The notes: a model not told the origin generated them from the sequence alone. A DNA stretch of 64,000 bases from Tateyamaria omphalii (GCF_001969365.1 NZ_CP019312.1:2852001-2916000), one strand, 5' to 3'. Positions 26,604-35,127 are shown, numbered from the stretch's first letter. Numbers and translations: made by a program.

Positions 26604-27230
26604 ATGCGTGTTGTTTTGATGTGGCTGGTGATGGCGGGCGCGGTGTGGGCGCAGGATCGGTCGGGGGAATTCGACTACTACGTTCTGTCGCTGAGCTGGT
26701 CGCCCAACTGGTGCGCCTATGAGGGAGATGCGCGCGGGTCGGACCAGTGCGATACACGCCATGACTATGGCTGGATCCTGCATGGGCTGTGGCCGCAATA
26801 CCATCGCGGCTATCCTGAATACTGTCCAACGGCAGAGCGCCCGCCAAGCCGGGCGATGACACGGGATATGGCGGATATCATGGGGACGTCCGGTCTGGCG
26901 TGGCACCAGTGGAAAAAGCATGGGGTGTGTTCCGGACTGTCGGCGCCTGCTTATTATGCGCTGTCGCGCGACGCCTACGGCAGGGTGGTCCGGCCAGAGG
27001 TCTTTCGCAAGCTGGACAAGACGGTGAAGCTGCCCGCATCTGTGGTGGAGGAAGCGTTTTTGCAGGCCAATCCTGGGATGGGGGCCGATGGCGTGACGAT
27101 CACCTGCCGCGAGGGGCATATCCAGGAGGCCCGGATATGCCTGTCCCGCGACCTTGATCCGGTGCCCTGCGGGCAGGATGTGGTGCGGGACTGCACGGTG
27201 AAGGACGCGCTATTCACCCCGGTCCGCTGA
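26604..27230 (+). CDS. Ribonuclease T2 family protein with variant CAS2 motif
   Basis: Secreted or periplasmic endoribonuclease fold, 208 residues. The signal peptide is MRVVLMWLVMAGAVWA-Q. CAS1 is WILHGLWPQ with the catalytic His60. CAS2 reads WHQWKKHGVCS at 100-110, where the usual HEWxKHGTC glutamate is Gln102 while His106 is kept. Cysteines are placed for the family disulphides. The Glu-to-Gln change may lower or alter activity, or be normal in this clade. The last 21 bases overlap the convergent desaturase gene. Confidence 0.88.
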   Translation: MRVVLMWLVMAGAVWAQDRSGEFDYYVLSLSWSPNWCAYEGDARGSDQCDTRHDYGWILHGLWPQYHRGYPEYCPTAERPPSRAMTRDMADIMGTSGLAWHQWKKHGVCSGLSAPAYYALSRDAYGRVVRPEVFRKLDKTVKLPASVVEEAFLQANPGMGADGVTITCREGHIQEARICLSRDLDPVPCGQDVVRDCTVKDALFTPVR

Positions 27231-28070
27231 GGGTTTCCAGCCCGGAGGCCGCATCATGTAGCGCCATGCCTCACCCCACGAGCGGGCGCGGGTGACGTCG
27301 TGCCAGAGGCCGGGCAGTTCGGAAAACCAGACCTTGATCGGGTTGCGGCTGTCGAAGTCGCGCTTGAGGCCGTAGCGGGGCGTTTCCTCCTCTGCCTGGT
27401 AGGTGCCGAACAGCTGGTCCCAGATCACGGTGATGCCGCCGTAGTTCATGTCGATATATTTGTCGTCACAGCCGTGGTGGACGCGGTGGTTGGCGGGGCT
27501 GTTCATGACTTTGTCGAACCAGCCCAGTTTGCCGATGACCTCGGTATGGATCCAGGTCTGGTAGGCCAGCACGACGATAATGCCGAAAAAGATCATCTCA
27601 GGCGAAAAGCCGAGGAAAACCAGGGGGATGTGCATGATCAGATTCCACACCCCTTCGAGCGGGCCAAAGCGGATGCCGGTGATGATGTTGTAGTCGCGCG
27701 AGGAATGGTGGACCGCGTGCTGGGTCCAGAGGATGCGCACCTGATGCGCGATGCGGTGTTCCCAGTAATAGGTGAAATCGGCGGCGATGACGGCCAGTGC
27801 AATGCCCCACCATGTGAGCGGGATCTGCCAGGGCTGCGCCACTTCGGCGAGGATGTAGTAGATGATGTAGGCGCCGGTCAGGATGAAGACCTGCACGGCA
27901 ATCGAGGGGATCTGTGTGCTGGCGCTGACCAGCATTTCGGCGATCGTGCGGCCCTTGTGGCTGCCCTTGAACAGCACTTCGGCGAGTTCGATGAGCAGTA
28001 TGGCGGCGCCGATCAACAGGAAGACTTCGTCAATGCGGGTGCCAAGGGTTTCGAGCGCTTGGGGCGTCAT
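27210..28070 (-). CDS. Sterol desaturase / fatty acid hydroxylase family protein
   Basis: Membrane di-iron hydroxylase, 286 residues. The histidine clusters are in place: HRIAH after YYWE, HAVHHSS, and HRVHHG near the C-terminal third. Four or more hydrophobic helices surround them (for example VFLLIGAAILLIELAEVLF and FGIIVVLAYQTWI). Bacterial members hydroxylate lipids or carotenoids; the substrate is not evident. The start lies 41 bases inside the 3' end of the TetR gene, so the two form one transcription unit. It overlaps the RNase T2 gene tail to tail. Confidence 0.9.
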   Translation of the reverse strand: MTPQALETLGTRIDEVFLLIGAAILLIELAEVLFKGSHKGRTIAEMLVSASTQIPSIAVQVFILTGAYIIYYILAEVAQPWQIPLTWWGIALAVIAADFTYYWEHRIAHQVRILWTQHAVHHSSRDYNIITGIRFGPLEGVWNLIMHIPLVFLGFSPEMIFFGIIVVLAYQTWIHTEVIGKLGWFDKVMNSPANHRVHHGCDDKYIDMNYGGITVIWDQLFGTYQAEEETPRYGLKRDFDSRNPIKVWFSELPGLWHDVTRARSWGEAWRYMMRPPGWKPSADRGE

Positions 28071-28614
28071 TTCCTGTTCCTTGAGTGAGGGTGCGCCAGG
28101 CTAGGGCGGCGGCCTGTTTCGGGGTGGCATCGCCGGCGGCCACCATGGCCCAGCCGGCGTAAATCAGGTTGTCATAGGCCTGCACGATCCACTCGGTCGG
28201 CACATGCGGGTCGAAGGCGCCTTCGGCCTTGGCCATGTCGATGTCATGGGTCAGGTCGCGGGTTTGCGAGGCATAGACTTCGGCCACACGGGGATCATTG
28301 ATCGCGGGTTCGGTGGCCAGAAACATGTGCCGTGCGGCAAGGGGCAGGATGGCGCCAAGCGCGACCTCAAGTGCGTGCGTGTAGGTCTGGCAATGCGCGG
28401 TTGCCGTTTCGACCGCCTCGTCCAACTCCTGCGCCGCAGTCAGGGTCAGCGCAACGATCAGATCGTCACGACCCGCGAAATGGCGGTGCAAAGTGGCCCG
28501 GCCGACGCCCGCATGTTTGGCCACATCCGCAAGGGATGCCCCGGGGTTCTGACTGAAGACGGCAAAGGCCGCTTCGAGAATATGGGCTTCGGTTGATACA
28601 TTTATGTCTCGCAT
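28030..28614 (-). CDS. TetR-family regulator
   Basis: A 194-residue repressor. Its helix-turn-helix is TEAHILEAAFAVFSQNPGAS then LADVAKHAGVGRATLHRHFA. The ligand-binding C-terminal domain has WIVQAYDNLIYAGWAMVAAG. The ATG at 28614 (MRDINVSTEAH) is preferred. A start three codons earlier is possible. The start codon itself lies inside an array of TGTCTC/GAGACA half-sites, so the protein probably represses its own gene and the desaturase that overlaps its 3' end. Confidence 0.87.
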   Translation of the reverse strand: MRDINVSTEAHILEAAFAVFSQNPGASLADVAKHAGVGRATLHRHFAGRDDLIVALTLTAAQELDEAVETATAHCQTYTHALEVALGAILPLAARHMFLATEPAINDPRVAEVYASQTRDLTHDIDMAKAEGAFDPHVPTEWIVQAYDNLIYAGWAMVAAGDATPKQAAALAWRTLTQGTGNDAPSARNPWHPH

Positions 28615-28630
28615 GAGACACATATGTCTC
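28595..28630. promoter_or_regulatory. Overlapping TetR operator array
   Basis: Four alternating half-sites every ten bases: GATACA (28595), TGTCTC (28605), GAGACA (28615) and TGTCTC (28625), each separated by four bases. The last three are perfect, giving two overlapping palindromes, TGTCTC-GCAT-GAGACA and GAGACA-CATA-TGTCTC. The TetR start codon (28612-28614) is within the array. Confidence 0.75.
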
Positions 28631-28718
28631 GATTCGCATTCAAATTCAAGAGCACCCCTTGCAGCACGCGCGTATCAGCCTGGCGTCGGTGCACTTGGCG
28701 GGTGTCGGAGCCTCCGGC

Positions 28719-28743
28719 GGTGGTATTTTTGGTCAGAAGAAAC
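28719..28743 (-). repeat. Dispersed repeat, copy 1 (inverted)
   Basis: Reads GTTTCTTCTGACC..AAATACCACC on the minus strand, beside a GCCTCCGGCGG stretch. It shares its core with the copies at 28877, 40216 and 55443. Confidence 0.6.
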
Positions 28744-28876
28744 GAAAACGCCCGCGCCACTCATCCAATGTGAGCACCGCGGGCGAAGGAGGAAAGCAAA
28801 CCCTTCTCCTGACACGGCCATCGGCTCCACAGCCTGTACCGCGCGATGAGAGAAGCCCATTAACCTAAATATTCAG

Positions 28877-28930
28877 TTTCTTCTGACTAAAATACCACGG
28901 GGGCGCCCGAAGGGCGCGGGCAGCGCCCCC
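28877..28930 (+). repeat. Dispersed repeat, copy 2, with GC-rich hairpin
   Basis: Core TTTCTTCTGACT..AATACCACGGGG at 28877-28902, followed by a self-complementary GC block. GGGGGCGC pairs with GCGCCCCC, or alternatively GCGCCC-GAA-GGGCGC. It lies just beyond the stop of the quinone oxidoreductase gene and could stop transcripts. Confidence 0.65.
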
Positions 28931-28968
28931 TAAAGAACGGTGTCGCGCAGCGGCCTTTGGATCACGGC

Positions 28969-29958
28969 TTAGCCGCCTGCAACCTCCAGGACCATCTTGC
29001 CGATATGGCCCGAGCTTTCCATGCGGGTGTGCGCTGCGGCTGCCTCGTTCAGCGGAAATTCAGAGTCCATGACCGGACCGATGCGCCCGGCGGACAGGAT
29101 TGGCCACACCGCTTCGCGCAGATCCTGGGCGATCTGCGCTTTGGCCAGATCGCTTTGCGGGCGCAGCGTGCTGCCGGTCATGGTCAGGCGGCGCGTCATC
29201 AGTTGGGCGAAATTCACTTCGGCCTTTGGCCCTTGCAGGAAGGCGATCTGCACAAGCCGCCCGTCATCGGCCAGTGCAGACAGGTTGCGGCGAATATAGG
29301 GCCCGCCCACCATGCACAGGATCAGGTTGGCGCCGCCCTGCTCTTTCATCACCTCCACGAAGTCGGCGTCGCGGTAGTTGATGGCGACCTCGGCCCCGAG
29401 ATCGCGGCAGGCGGCGCACTTGTCATCCGATCCTGCCGTCGCAAACACGCGCGCGCCGAAGTGGTGGGCCAGCTGGATTGCTGTTGTGCCGATGCCCGAA
29501 GAGCCGCCGTGGACCAGGAACCGTTCGCCGCCGGTCAGAGCACCGCGCACGAACACGTTCGACCACACGGTGAAGTAGGTTTCGGGCAGGCAGGCCGCTT
29601 GTTTGAGCCCCATACCCTCCGGCACAGGCAGGCAGTGTGCGGCGGGTGTGGCGACGTATTCGGCATAGCCCCCGCCGGGCAGGAGCGCGCAGACCTGATC
29701 GCCAACGGCACAGTCGCTGACGCCGGGGCCCACCTCGACCACCGTGCCAGATGCCTCAAGGCCAGGCAGATCGCTGGCGCCCGGAGGCGGGTTGTAGAGT
29801 CCGGCGCGCTGCAGCGCGTCAGGACGATTGACGCCCGCCCAGGCCACTTCGATCACGACCTGCCCATGGCCCGCCCGCGGCCGGGGGCGTGTGACAGGCT
29901 GCAACACCTCCGGCCCGCCCGGTGCGTTGATTTCGACGGCGCTCATGTCATGGCCCAT
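28969..29958 (-). CDS. Zinc-independent NAD(P)H quinone oxidoreductase (MDR family)
   Basis: A 329-residue medium-chain dehydrogenase/reductase. The N-terminal GroES-like domain has VAWAGVNRPDALQRAG and PGLEASGTVVEVGPGV. The NADPH-binding Rossmann loop is FLVHGGSSGIGTTAIQLAHH, with LPETYFTVWSNVF before it, wording close to the PIG3/QOR branch. No catalytic zinc cysteines are present. The ATG at 29958 follows GGAAAGGG; an ATG four codons inside is the alternative. It is divergent from a small membrane gene. Confidence 0.9.
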   Translation of the reverse strand: MGHDMSAVEINAPGGPEVLQPVTRPRPRAGHGQVVIEVAWAGVNRPDALQRAGLYNPPPGASDLPGLEASGTVVEVGPGVSDCAVGDQVCALLPGGGYAEYVATPAAHCLPVPEGMGLKQAACLPETYFTVWSNVFVRGALTGGERFLVHGGSSGIGTTAIQLAHHFGARVFATAGSDDKCAACRDLGAEVAINYRDADFVEVMKEQGGANLILCMVGGPYIRRNLSALADDGRLVQIAFLQGPKAEVNFAQLMTRRLTMTGSTLRPQSDLAKAQIAQDLREAVWPILSAGRIGPVMDSEFPLNEAAAAHTRMESSGHIGKMVLEVAGG

Positions 29959-30015
29959 TCTGATCCCTTTCCTTTTGCGCACCGTACCTTGGTCATCACG
30001 GGGAAAGGAAGCCAT

Positions 30016-30363
30016 ATGCTGATTGCGGCGCTATGTTTGAACATCGCGGTTCTCGTGCCTGTGGTCCTTGCATTGCTGACAGGCGGGGCGGACGCCGCCT
30101 TTGGCCCGGATACTGAGGCCCGTCGCATTCTGACCTGCGTGTACATCAGCATTGCCGCTGTGAGCCTTGGCCTGATTGCGCTCCATCTGGGCAAGCATGC
30201 GTGGGCTGTACCCATGACCTTTGCCCTGTTTGCGGTGCAAATCACCTACAAGCTGACCACTGTCCTATCCGTGGGTGTGGCCAGCCCGGTTGTGCTGACC
30301 AATTTGGTGGTCGTCGCCGTTCAGATCGTTGTGATCGTAGCGTGGTCAGTCGCGCGAAGCTGA
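30016..30363 (+). CDS. Small four-helix membrane protein
   Basis: A 115-residue hydrophobic protein with about four membrane segments (MLIAALCLNIAVLVPVVLAL, TCVYISIAAVSLGLIALHL, WAVPMTFALFAVQI and LTNLVVVAVQIVVIVAW). The ATG at 30016 follows GGAAAGGAAG, a strong ribosome site. Its 3' end overlaps the convergent coq9 end by 18 bases. No family recognised. It is divergent from the quinone oxidoreductase and may share its control region. Confidence 0.7.
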   Translation: MLIAALCLNIAVLVPVVLALLTGGADAAFGPDTEARRILTCVYISIAAVSLGLIALHLGKHAWAVPMTFALFAVQITYKLTTVLSVGVASPVVLTNLVVVAVQIVVIVAWSVARS

Positions 30364-31041
30364 CCATGAGCCGGGCATGTCCGTGTGCGGTGACGCCGAT
30401 GGCGCTTTGACCTGGTCCAGCACCCAGTTCGGGCCAGCGAAAAGTGTCGACAGGAATTTACTGTCGCGCACCTGCGCCTTGACCTTTTCGATCTGCATGA
30501 CGTCATCGATGCGGCGGTCGAGGAAAGCCCACGTGGCCTGGTTGTCGGTGCTGTCGTCACCCAGCCAATACAGGACCGTCGCGGAATAGACACCGGACAA
30601 GGTTGCGCGCTTTGTGTACCAGTTCACATCGTCGGATGTGTCGCCCAAAGCGGTCCAGATCTTGTCCGCCGTGCCCCAAATCGCCTTGGCCCCGTCGCCA
30701 GCGTACATCGGCAGCGCAAAGAGCGTCGTGCCACGGCGCACCGCTTCCTTGTCCGTGACCGCCTCGATGCGAAAGCGTACGGCTGCCGCAATCTTGTCAC
30801 GGAAGCGGTCGGGCAGATCATCTGAACCCAAGCGGGCAACCATGATGTCATCGCCGCGCGCGTGGTAGGCACGCGCCAGATCCACGGCGCCGCGCGGGTA
30901 CACCGCACGAACCATAGCCATGTCGACATCTGCGTCCACCGCTGCAGCCTTGAGCGTGGTCTCGGACCACCCGTCAAATGGCACGTGCAGCAAGGCAGCA
31001 TCCAGCAGCCGGTCTTTTACGTCGTTCGGAGTATTTTCCAT
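30346..31041 (-). CDS. COQ9-family ubiquinone biosynthesis protein
   Basis: A 231-residue protein of the COQ9 family, which binds lipids and presents quinone intermediates to the hydroxylase COQ7 in studied organisms. The TetR-like helical N-terminus (DVKDRLLDAALLHVPFDGWS) and the conserved RATLSGVYSATVLYWLGD and WAFLDRRIDDVM stretches support the call. The start at 31041 gives MENTPNDVKDRL. The C-terminal 18 bases overlap the small membrane gene on the other strand. Confidence 0.88.
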   Translation of the reverse strand: MENTPNDVKDRLLDAALLHVPFDGWSETTLKAAAVDADVDMAMVRAVYPRGAVDLARAYHARGDDIMVARLGSDDLPDRFRDKIAAAVRFRIEAVTDKEAVRRGTTLFALPMYAGDGAKAIWGTADKIWTALGDTSDDVNWYTKRATLSGVYSATVLYWLGDDSTDNQATWAFLDRRIDDVMQIEKVKAQVRDSKFLSTLFAGPNWVLDQVKAPSASPHTDMPGSWSASRD

Positions 31042-31324
31042 TGCCGGATGGTAGAGCGGAGCCGCCGGTCAAACAAGGTCGCGCCTTAAATTTGCGTCCC
31101 TTGGCCGCGCCCTCAGGCACCAGCTTGCCCGAAGGCTTGATGCCCACTGGCGATTAGCAGCCGACACATCTTTGGCGCCGGTCGCACAGCGGTTTGCCGC
31201 CTCAAAAAGGCCGGGTTTTCTGCGCCATTTCGCTCGATTGACGGCGCACAAACAGAGAGCTTGCCGACCTGCTCAGATCACAGGAAAGAAGAGGTGTGGA
31301 TTTTCAACCAGAGAGAGAAATGAG

Positions 31325-32551
31325 ATGTCTGTTGCAAGCGAATTTGAACGACTGATGCTCGACCTGATTAACGAAGAGCGTACCTCGCGGGGCATTGATC
31401 CGCTTACGCTCGAACTGCGCCTGAACGAGGCCAGCGAAGACCACAGTGCGTGGATGGAGAACACCGGCGCCTTCAGTCATACAGGGATCGGAGGATCCAG
31501 CGCCGGCGATCGCATGGAGGATGCCGGGTTTGTTTTGTCCGGCAACTGGGCCTGGGGCGAAAACATCGCCTTCCAATCCGAGCGCGGCGCACCGGGAATT
31601 GCCGACGACGTTGCGGACCTGCACACGTCACTGATGAACAGCGCCGGCCACCGCGCCAATATCCTGAATCCTGATTTTGAAGTGATCGGGATTGGAATCG
31701 AAAACGGCGACAACCGCGGATTTGATGCGGTTTACGTCACGCAGAACTTTGCGGCGACATCTGCGCCAGTCCAACTGGACACATCGCCGCCGAAATCGCC
31801 CCCGGTAGAAGGGCCAAGCGACGGCAATGACATCCTGATCGGTGGTACAGGCAGTGATCGGCTGGACGGCATGGCCGGGAATGACGCAGTCAGCGGGCGC
31901 GGCGGCGATGATATTCTGTTCGGCGGCACAGGCCGGGATACCTTGGATGGTGGAGCGGGCGATGATCGGATGTCCGGCGGCCAGCAAAAGGATGTCATGG
32001 TGGGCGGATCCGGAGACGACCGGATCAGCGGCAATGGCGGCGACGACCGTATCAATGGTGGTGACGCCAATGACAGTGTCTATGGAGGTGTCGGAGACGA
32101 CGATCTTTACGGCGGGAGCGGCAGGGATTTCGTAAAGGGCGGCAACGGAGATGACCGGCTTTTTGGCGGGGCGGGTCGCGATACGCTCGATGCAGGCATC
32201 GGGCGTGACATCCTGGACGGCGGAGATGGAGCAGACCGGCTTAACGGTGGCGGTGGTCGAGACCAGTTAAACGGCGGCGCCGGGGACGACACACTGACCG
32301 GCGGCGAAGGCGACGATACCTTCATCTTTTCTGAAGGCCGGGACATCGTGCGTGACTTCGATAGGCGCGAGGCTGGCGAAATCATCGATCTAAGCGAGGT
32401 GACCACCATCACATCGTTCCAGGATTTGGTGTCTGACGGTCATCTGAAACAGTTGGGGTCCCATGCGGTCATTGACGATTTCAACGGGAACAAGATGGTT
32501 CTGATCGACATCGATATTGACGACTTTAATGCCGGAGATTTCCTGTTCTAA
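31325..32551 (+). CDS. Secreted CAP-domain protein with RTX calcium-binding repeats
   Basis: A 408-residue protein with two parts. Residues 1-145 are a CAP (SCP/PR-1-like) domain, with His40, Glu79-Asn80 and His109 in the usual places (EDHSAWM, WGENIAF, NSAGHRANIL). Residues about 160-370 are hemolysin-type nonapeptide repeats (GGxGxDxLxGG). The C-terminus ends in acidic/hydrophobic residues (DDFNAGDFLF). There is no N-terminal signal peptide, so export by a type I ABC system that reads the C-terminus is likely; none is encoded nearby. The ATG at 31325 is chosen because the CAP domain begins at once. The frame extends 51 codons upstream without similarity. Confidence 0.9.
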   Translation: MSVASEFERLMLDLINEERTSRGIDPLTLELRLNEASEDHSAWMENTGAFSHTGIGGSSAGDRMEDAGFVLSGNWAWGENIAFQSERGAPGIADDVADLHTSLMNSAGHRANILNPDFEVIGIGIENGDNRGFDAVYVTQNFAATSAPVQLDTSPPKSPPVEGPSDGNDILIGGTGSDRLDGMAGNDAVSGRGGDDILFGGTGRDTLDGGAGDDRMSGGQQKDVMVGGSGDDRISGNGGDDRINGGDANDSVYGGVGDDDLYGGSGRDFVKGGNGDDRLFGGAGRDTLDAGIGRDILDGGDGADRLNGGGGRDQLNGGAGDDTLTGGEGDDTFIFSEGRDIVRDFDRREAGEIIDLSEVTTITSFQDLVSDGHLKQLGSHAVIDDFNGNKMVLIDIDIDDFNAGDFLF

Positions 32552-32579
32552 GGTCGCACTGATCAAAACGGCGCGGCAC

Positions 32580-32608
32580 TGGACAAAGGCGGGAGGCCTT
32601 GCTATACG
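32580..32608 (+). promoter_or_regulatory. Candidate sigma-70 promoter of rpsU
   Basis: TGGACA at 32580-32585 and TATACG at 32603-32608 are exactly 17 bases apart. The -10 lies in the loop of a GGAGGCC/GGCCTCC inverted repeat (32592-32617). It is 54 bases before the rpsU start. Confidence 0.55.
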
Positions 32609-32661
32609 GCGGCCTCCTGCAAATCCTTGCAACTCTTATCTAGAAAGGTGGTGACAACCAC

Positions 32662-32868
32662 ATGCAGGTTAGTGTTCGCGACAACAATGTTGATCAGGCG
32701 CTTCGTGCCCTGAAAAAGAAGCTGCAACGCGAAGGCGTGTTCCGTGAAATGAAGCTGAAGCAACATTTCGAGAAGCCGTCCGAGAAAAAAGCGCGCGAGA
32801 AAGCTGAAGCGATCCGCCGGGCCCGCAAGCTGGCTCGGAAAAAAGCGCAACGCGAAGGGCTGCTTTGA
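32662..32868 (+). CDS. rpsU: 30S ribosomal protein S21
   Basis: A 68-residue basic ribosomal protein. The sequence starts [20 protein letters not shown] and ends in a run of Arg/Lys ([17 protein letters not shown]), as in alphaproteobacterial S21. The ribosome site AAAGGTGG is followed by a short inverted repeat GTGGT-GACA-ACCAC just before the ATG, which might hide it. A strong terminator follows at 32897. Confidence 0.97.
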   Translation: MQVSVRDNNVDQALRALKKKLQREGVFREMKLKQHFEKPSEKKAREKAEAIRRARKLARKKAQREGLL

Positions 32869-32896
32869 GCCATTTGTGAGTGCTGTTGAATTAAAG

Positions 32897-32930
32897 AACC
32901 CCGTAGCCGCCCGGCTTCGGGGTTTTTGTT
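32897..32930 (+). terminator. Rho-independent terminator of rpsU
   Basis: Seven-base stem AACCCCG/CGGGGTT (32897-32903 with 32918-32924) enclosing an AGCC/GGCT inner stem and followed by TTTTTGTTT. It is 28 bases after the rpsU stop. On the other strand the T run is poorer, but it may also help end the chemoreceptor transcript. Confidence 0.9.
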
Positions 32931-32960
32931 TGTACAATGAAAGCAGTGCTGCCCCGGCCC

Positions 32961-34694
32961 CTACTCCGCGGCGTGCAAACCATGCGCGGGCATGTCATCG
33001 TCGCCCTGTGCCGCCTGTGGCGAGAGCGTGAATTGTGCGAGGCTTCCCATCATTCTTTTCATCTCCTTGGTGAGCGATTCGCAGGCCGCATTTGTGCTTT
33101 CGAACATGGTGGCGTTGCCCTGGGTCACCTTGTCGATCTCAGAGACCGAGACGTTCACTTCGCTCAATTGATCGGATTGCGCCTGTGTCGCGTCCGCGAT
33201 CTTTTGCACAGACCTGGTCATGCCTGAGACGGATTGAACAATGTCCTGCAGCGCGTCGCCCGCTTGCGTGACCAATGCAACGCCCGCCTGGACCTGATCG
33301 TTGCTTTTTTCCGTAAGGTCGGAAATACCCCGCGCGGCTTCGGTGGCGCGCTGCGACAGGGCGCGCACCTCGGAGGCGACAACGGAAAAGCCGCGGCCCG
33401 CCTCGCCTGCGCGGGCGGCTTCGACCCCGGCATTGAGCGCGAGCAGATTGGTTTGAAACGCGATGCCGTCCATGACCGCGTTTATCTTCGCAATTTCGCG
33501 GGAGGAAGTTTCGATCCCGCCCATGGCGGTTACGGCGCGACGAACAATCTCACCGCCCGCCACGGCGTCGTTGCGCACCTTGTCCGCGGTGGAGGCTGTT
33601 GCCTGTGCGTTGTCGGTCGACGCGCGCACGGCGCCGTGCAGCGTGTCCACGGCGTGGCTGGTGACTTCAAGCGACGCCACTTGCGCCTCGGTCCGACGGG
33701 CGAGGTCATGGGCGGATCGCTCGACAGCGGCCACAAGGTCCATCAGGTCGGATGTGCCGCGCATCACGTCGCCGATGACATCGCCCAGGGTGCCGACAGC
33801 CCGATTGAAGTCACGGCGAAGTGGCTCGTAGTCTTGGGGGAAAGCCGCGTTGATCCGATAGGACATATCCCCGTGCGCCACATGTTCGAGCCCGTCGCGC
33901 AGGGAAGTGACGACGATGGACTGCGCATCATACATGGATTTTTGCGCCTCAGCCGTCCGCAGATCGGCAGCGTCACTGGCGGCGATGGCCTGTTCACGCG
34001 CCGCTTTCTCCTTCGTCAGCGCATGAACAAGGTCCTCGGCTTCGGACTGGGCGGTGTGGGCGCGCTGCGCCTCTGCCTCCGCAAGATGCTGGGCCGCTTC
34101 CGCGGCCTGTTTGGCCTGTTCTGCCGCTGCAAAGGCGGTGTCAGCATCGTGAAAGGCCGCATGCACTGCGCGCGTCATGTCCAGCCGCTTTTGTACGATC
34201 AACGTCAGGACGAACACTTCAATGCCGACAATTGCCCCGTGAAACAGGGCGCGCTCGGCATTTTCCAGCAGGTTCACGCTGGGAAAGACGAGGTGCGGCA
34301 GGACGAGGCCAAGCGACAGGTGGTGCAGCACGGTCGTCGCGGCTGCAAGCATGATGGTCGGGACATGTACCAGACCCACAAGGGTGGCGAGTGCCGCGAA
34401 GAAAAGCATATGCCCGTCGACCTGCCACCCGGTCCCGCTGAGTGCCGCCACAAGGCCGATGGACTGCGCCACGGCTGTCTGGCCGACGATGATGCAATAA
34501 TGTTTGTGCCGACGCTTGAAAGACCAGAAGCCGAGCGCGACCGCGCCGAAGCACATCACAGCGGGCCAGAGCGAGGAGATCGGCAGCAGGAGGCCCGCAG
34601 CGCCGATGAAAACTGCGAACACGGCACAGCCAACCAGGATCCAGTAGGCGGCGAGCCGGCGCGATTTTTCGAGTGATCTTTGAATATCGACCAT
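32961..34694 (-). CDS. Methyl-accepting chemotaxis protein with multi-helix membrane N-terminus
   Basis: A 577-residue chemoreceptor. The first 190 residues carry about six hydrophobic segments (for example [20 protein letters not shown] and [17 protein letters not shown]) and no large periplasmic domain. A long Ala/Glu/Gln coiled coil follows (about 195-260), a HAMP-like linker, then the signalling domain. Its hairpin tip contains [20 protein letters not shown], continuing [20 protein letters not shown]. It probably senses membrane-proximal or cytoplasmic signals. The ATG at 34694 shares its A with the upstream stop (TAATG), so translation is coupled to the small exported protein. Confidence 0.93.
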   Translation of the reverse strand: MVDIQRSLEKSRRLAAYWILVGCAVFAVFIGAAGLLLPISSLWPAVMCFGAVALGFWSFKRRHKHYCIIVGQTAVAQSIGLVAALSGTGWQVDGHMLFFAALATLVGLVHVPTIMLAAATTVLHHLSLGLVLPHLVFPSVNLLENAERALFHGAIVGIEVFVLTLIVQKRLDMTRAVHAAFHDADTAFAAAEQAKQAAEAAQHLAEAEAQRAHTAQSEAEDLVHALTKEKAAREQAIAASDAADLRTAEAQKSMYDAQSIVVTSLRDGLEHVAHGDMSYRINAAFPQDYEPLRRDFNRAVGTLGDVIGDVMRGTSDLMDLVAAVERSAHDLARRTEAQVASLEVTSHAVDTLHGAVRASTDNAQATASTADKVRNDAVAGGEIVRRAVTAMGGIETSSREIAKINAVMDGIAFQTNLLALNAGVEAARAGEAGRGFSVVASEVRALSQRATEAARGISDLTEKSNDQVQAGVALVTQAGDALQDIVQSVSGMTRSVQKIADATQAQSDQLSEVNVSVSEIDKVTQGNATMFESTNAACESLTKEMKRMMGSLAQFTLSPQAAQGDDDMPAHGLHAAE

Positions 34695-34987
34695 TACAAC
34701 GCAACTCCGCACAATGCAGCGATGACAGCGCCGTCACGTACCCCGAACGCGCCGAAGTCCCGGGCGCGCTGATCAAAACGCGCGGGGTCATCCGTTTGCA
34801 CAAGAGCGGCAAAGAGCGCCTGTTGCGGGCCCACCAGCGTGCCGCCGGCAGACTGCGCCAACATATCGGCATCCTGCCAGGGCGCCAGAAACACCAGCCG
34901 TAGATCTGATTGCTTGGGCGGCTGAAGAGTCAAACCTGCCAGCGGGGCCGCCAATCCCAACAGGGCCATCATTACAAATACACGCAT
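34694..34987 (-). CDS. Small exported protein coupled to a chemoreceptor
   Basis: A 97-residue protein with a signal peptide ([18 protein letters not shown]) and a mature part of about 75 residues (for example [20 protein letters not shown] and [20 protein letters not shown]). The stop TAA overlaps the chemoreceptor ATG. No family is recognised. The linked receptor makes a periplasmic binding or accessory role thinkable, but nothing in the sequence shows it. Confidence 0.7.
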   Translation of the reverse strand: MRVFVMMALLGLAAPLAGLTLQPPKQSDLRLVFLAPWQDADMLAQSAGGTLVGPQQALFAALVQTDDPARFDQRARDFGAFGVRDGAVIAALCGVAL

Positions 34988-35053
34988 TGCCTATCATCCA
35001 AATGTGATGGGCGCTTTCTATGCCGGAATCTCTGAACATTTGCCTAAACGACA

Positions 35054-35082
35054 ATGGCGCGCCTTTTGCAAAGGCGCGCCAT
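35054..35082 (-). terminator. Strong hairpin after phoX
   Basis: A perfect 13-bp stem with a three-base loop (ATGGCGCGCCTTT-TGC-AAAGGCGCGCCAT). The T run after it on the minus strand is interrupted (TGTCGTTT), so termination efficiency is uncertain. It lies 45 bases beyond the phoX stop. Confidence 0.65.
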
Positions 35083-35127
35083 CAAGGCAGGCGCTGGATA
35101 CCGCGCCTGCCGGATATGAGCCGTGCG

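Larger units (their letters stand above)
28631..28968. other. Intergenic region with dispersed repeats
   Basis: About 340 bases without a supported gene. It contains one inverted copy (28719-28743) and one direct copy (28877-28930) of the TTCTTCTG..AATACCACGGGG dispersed repeat, the TetR upstream region, and otherwise no recognised structure. Short frames here lack ribosome sites and conserved sequence. Confidence 0.5.

Noticed and set aside
31850..32330. Tandem DNA repeat in the CAP-RTX gene
   Set aside because: The periodicity is the nonapeptide repeat of the protein; the DNA copies are diverged and serve as coding sequence only.
32592..32617. GGAGGCC/GGCCTCC inverted repeat as terminator of the CAP-RTX gene
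   Set aside because: It has no T run and encloses the probable -10 of rpsU, so a promoter-region role is more likely.
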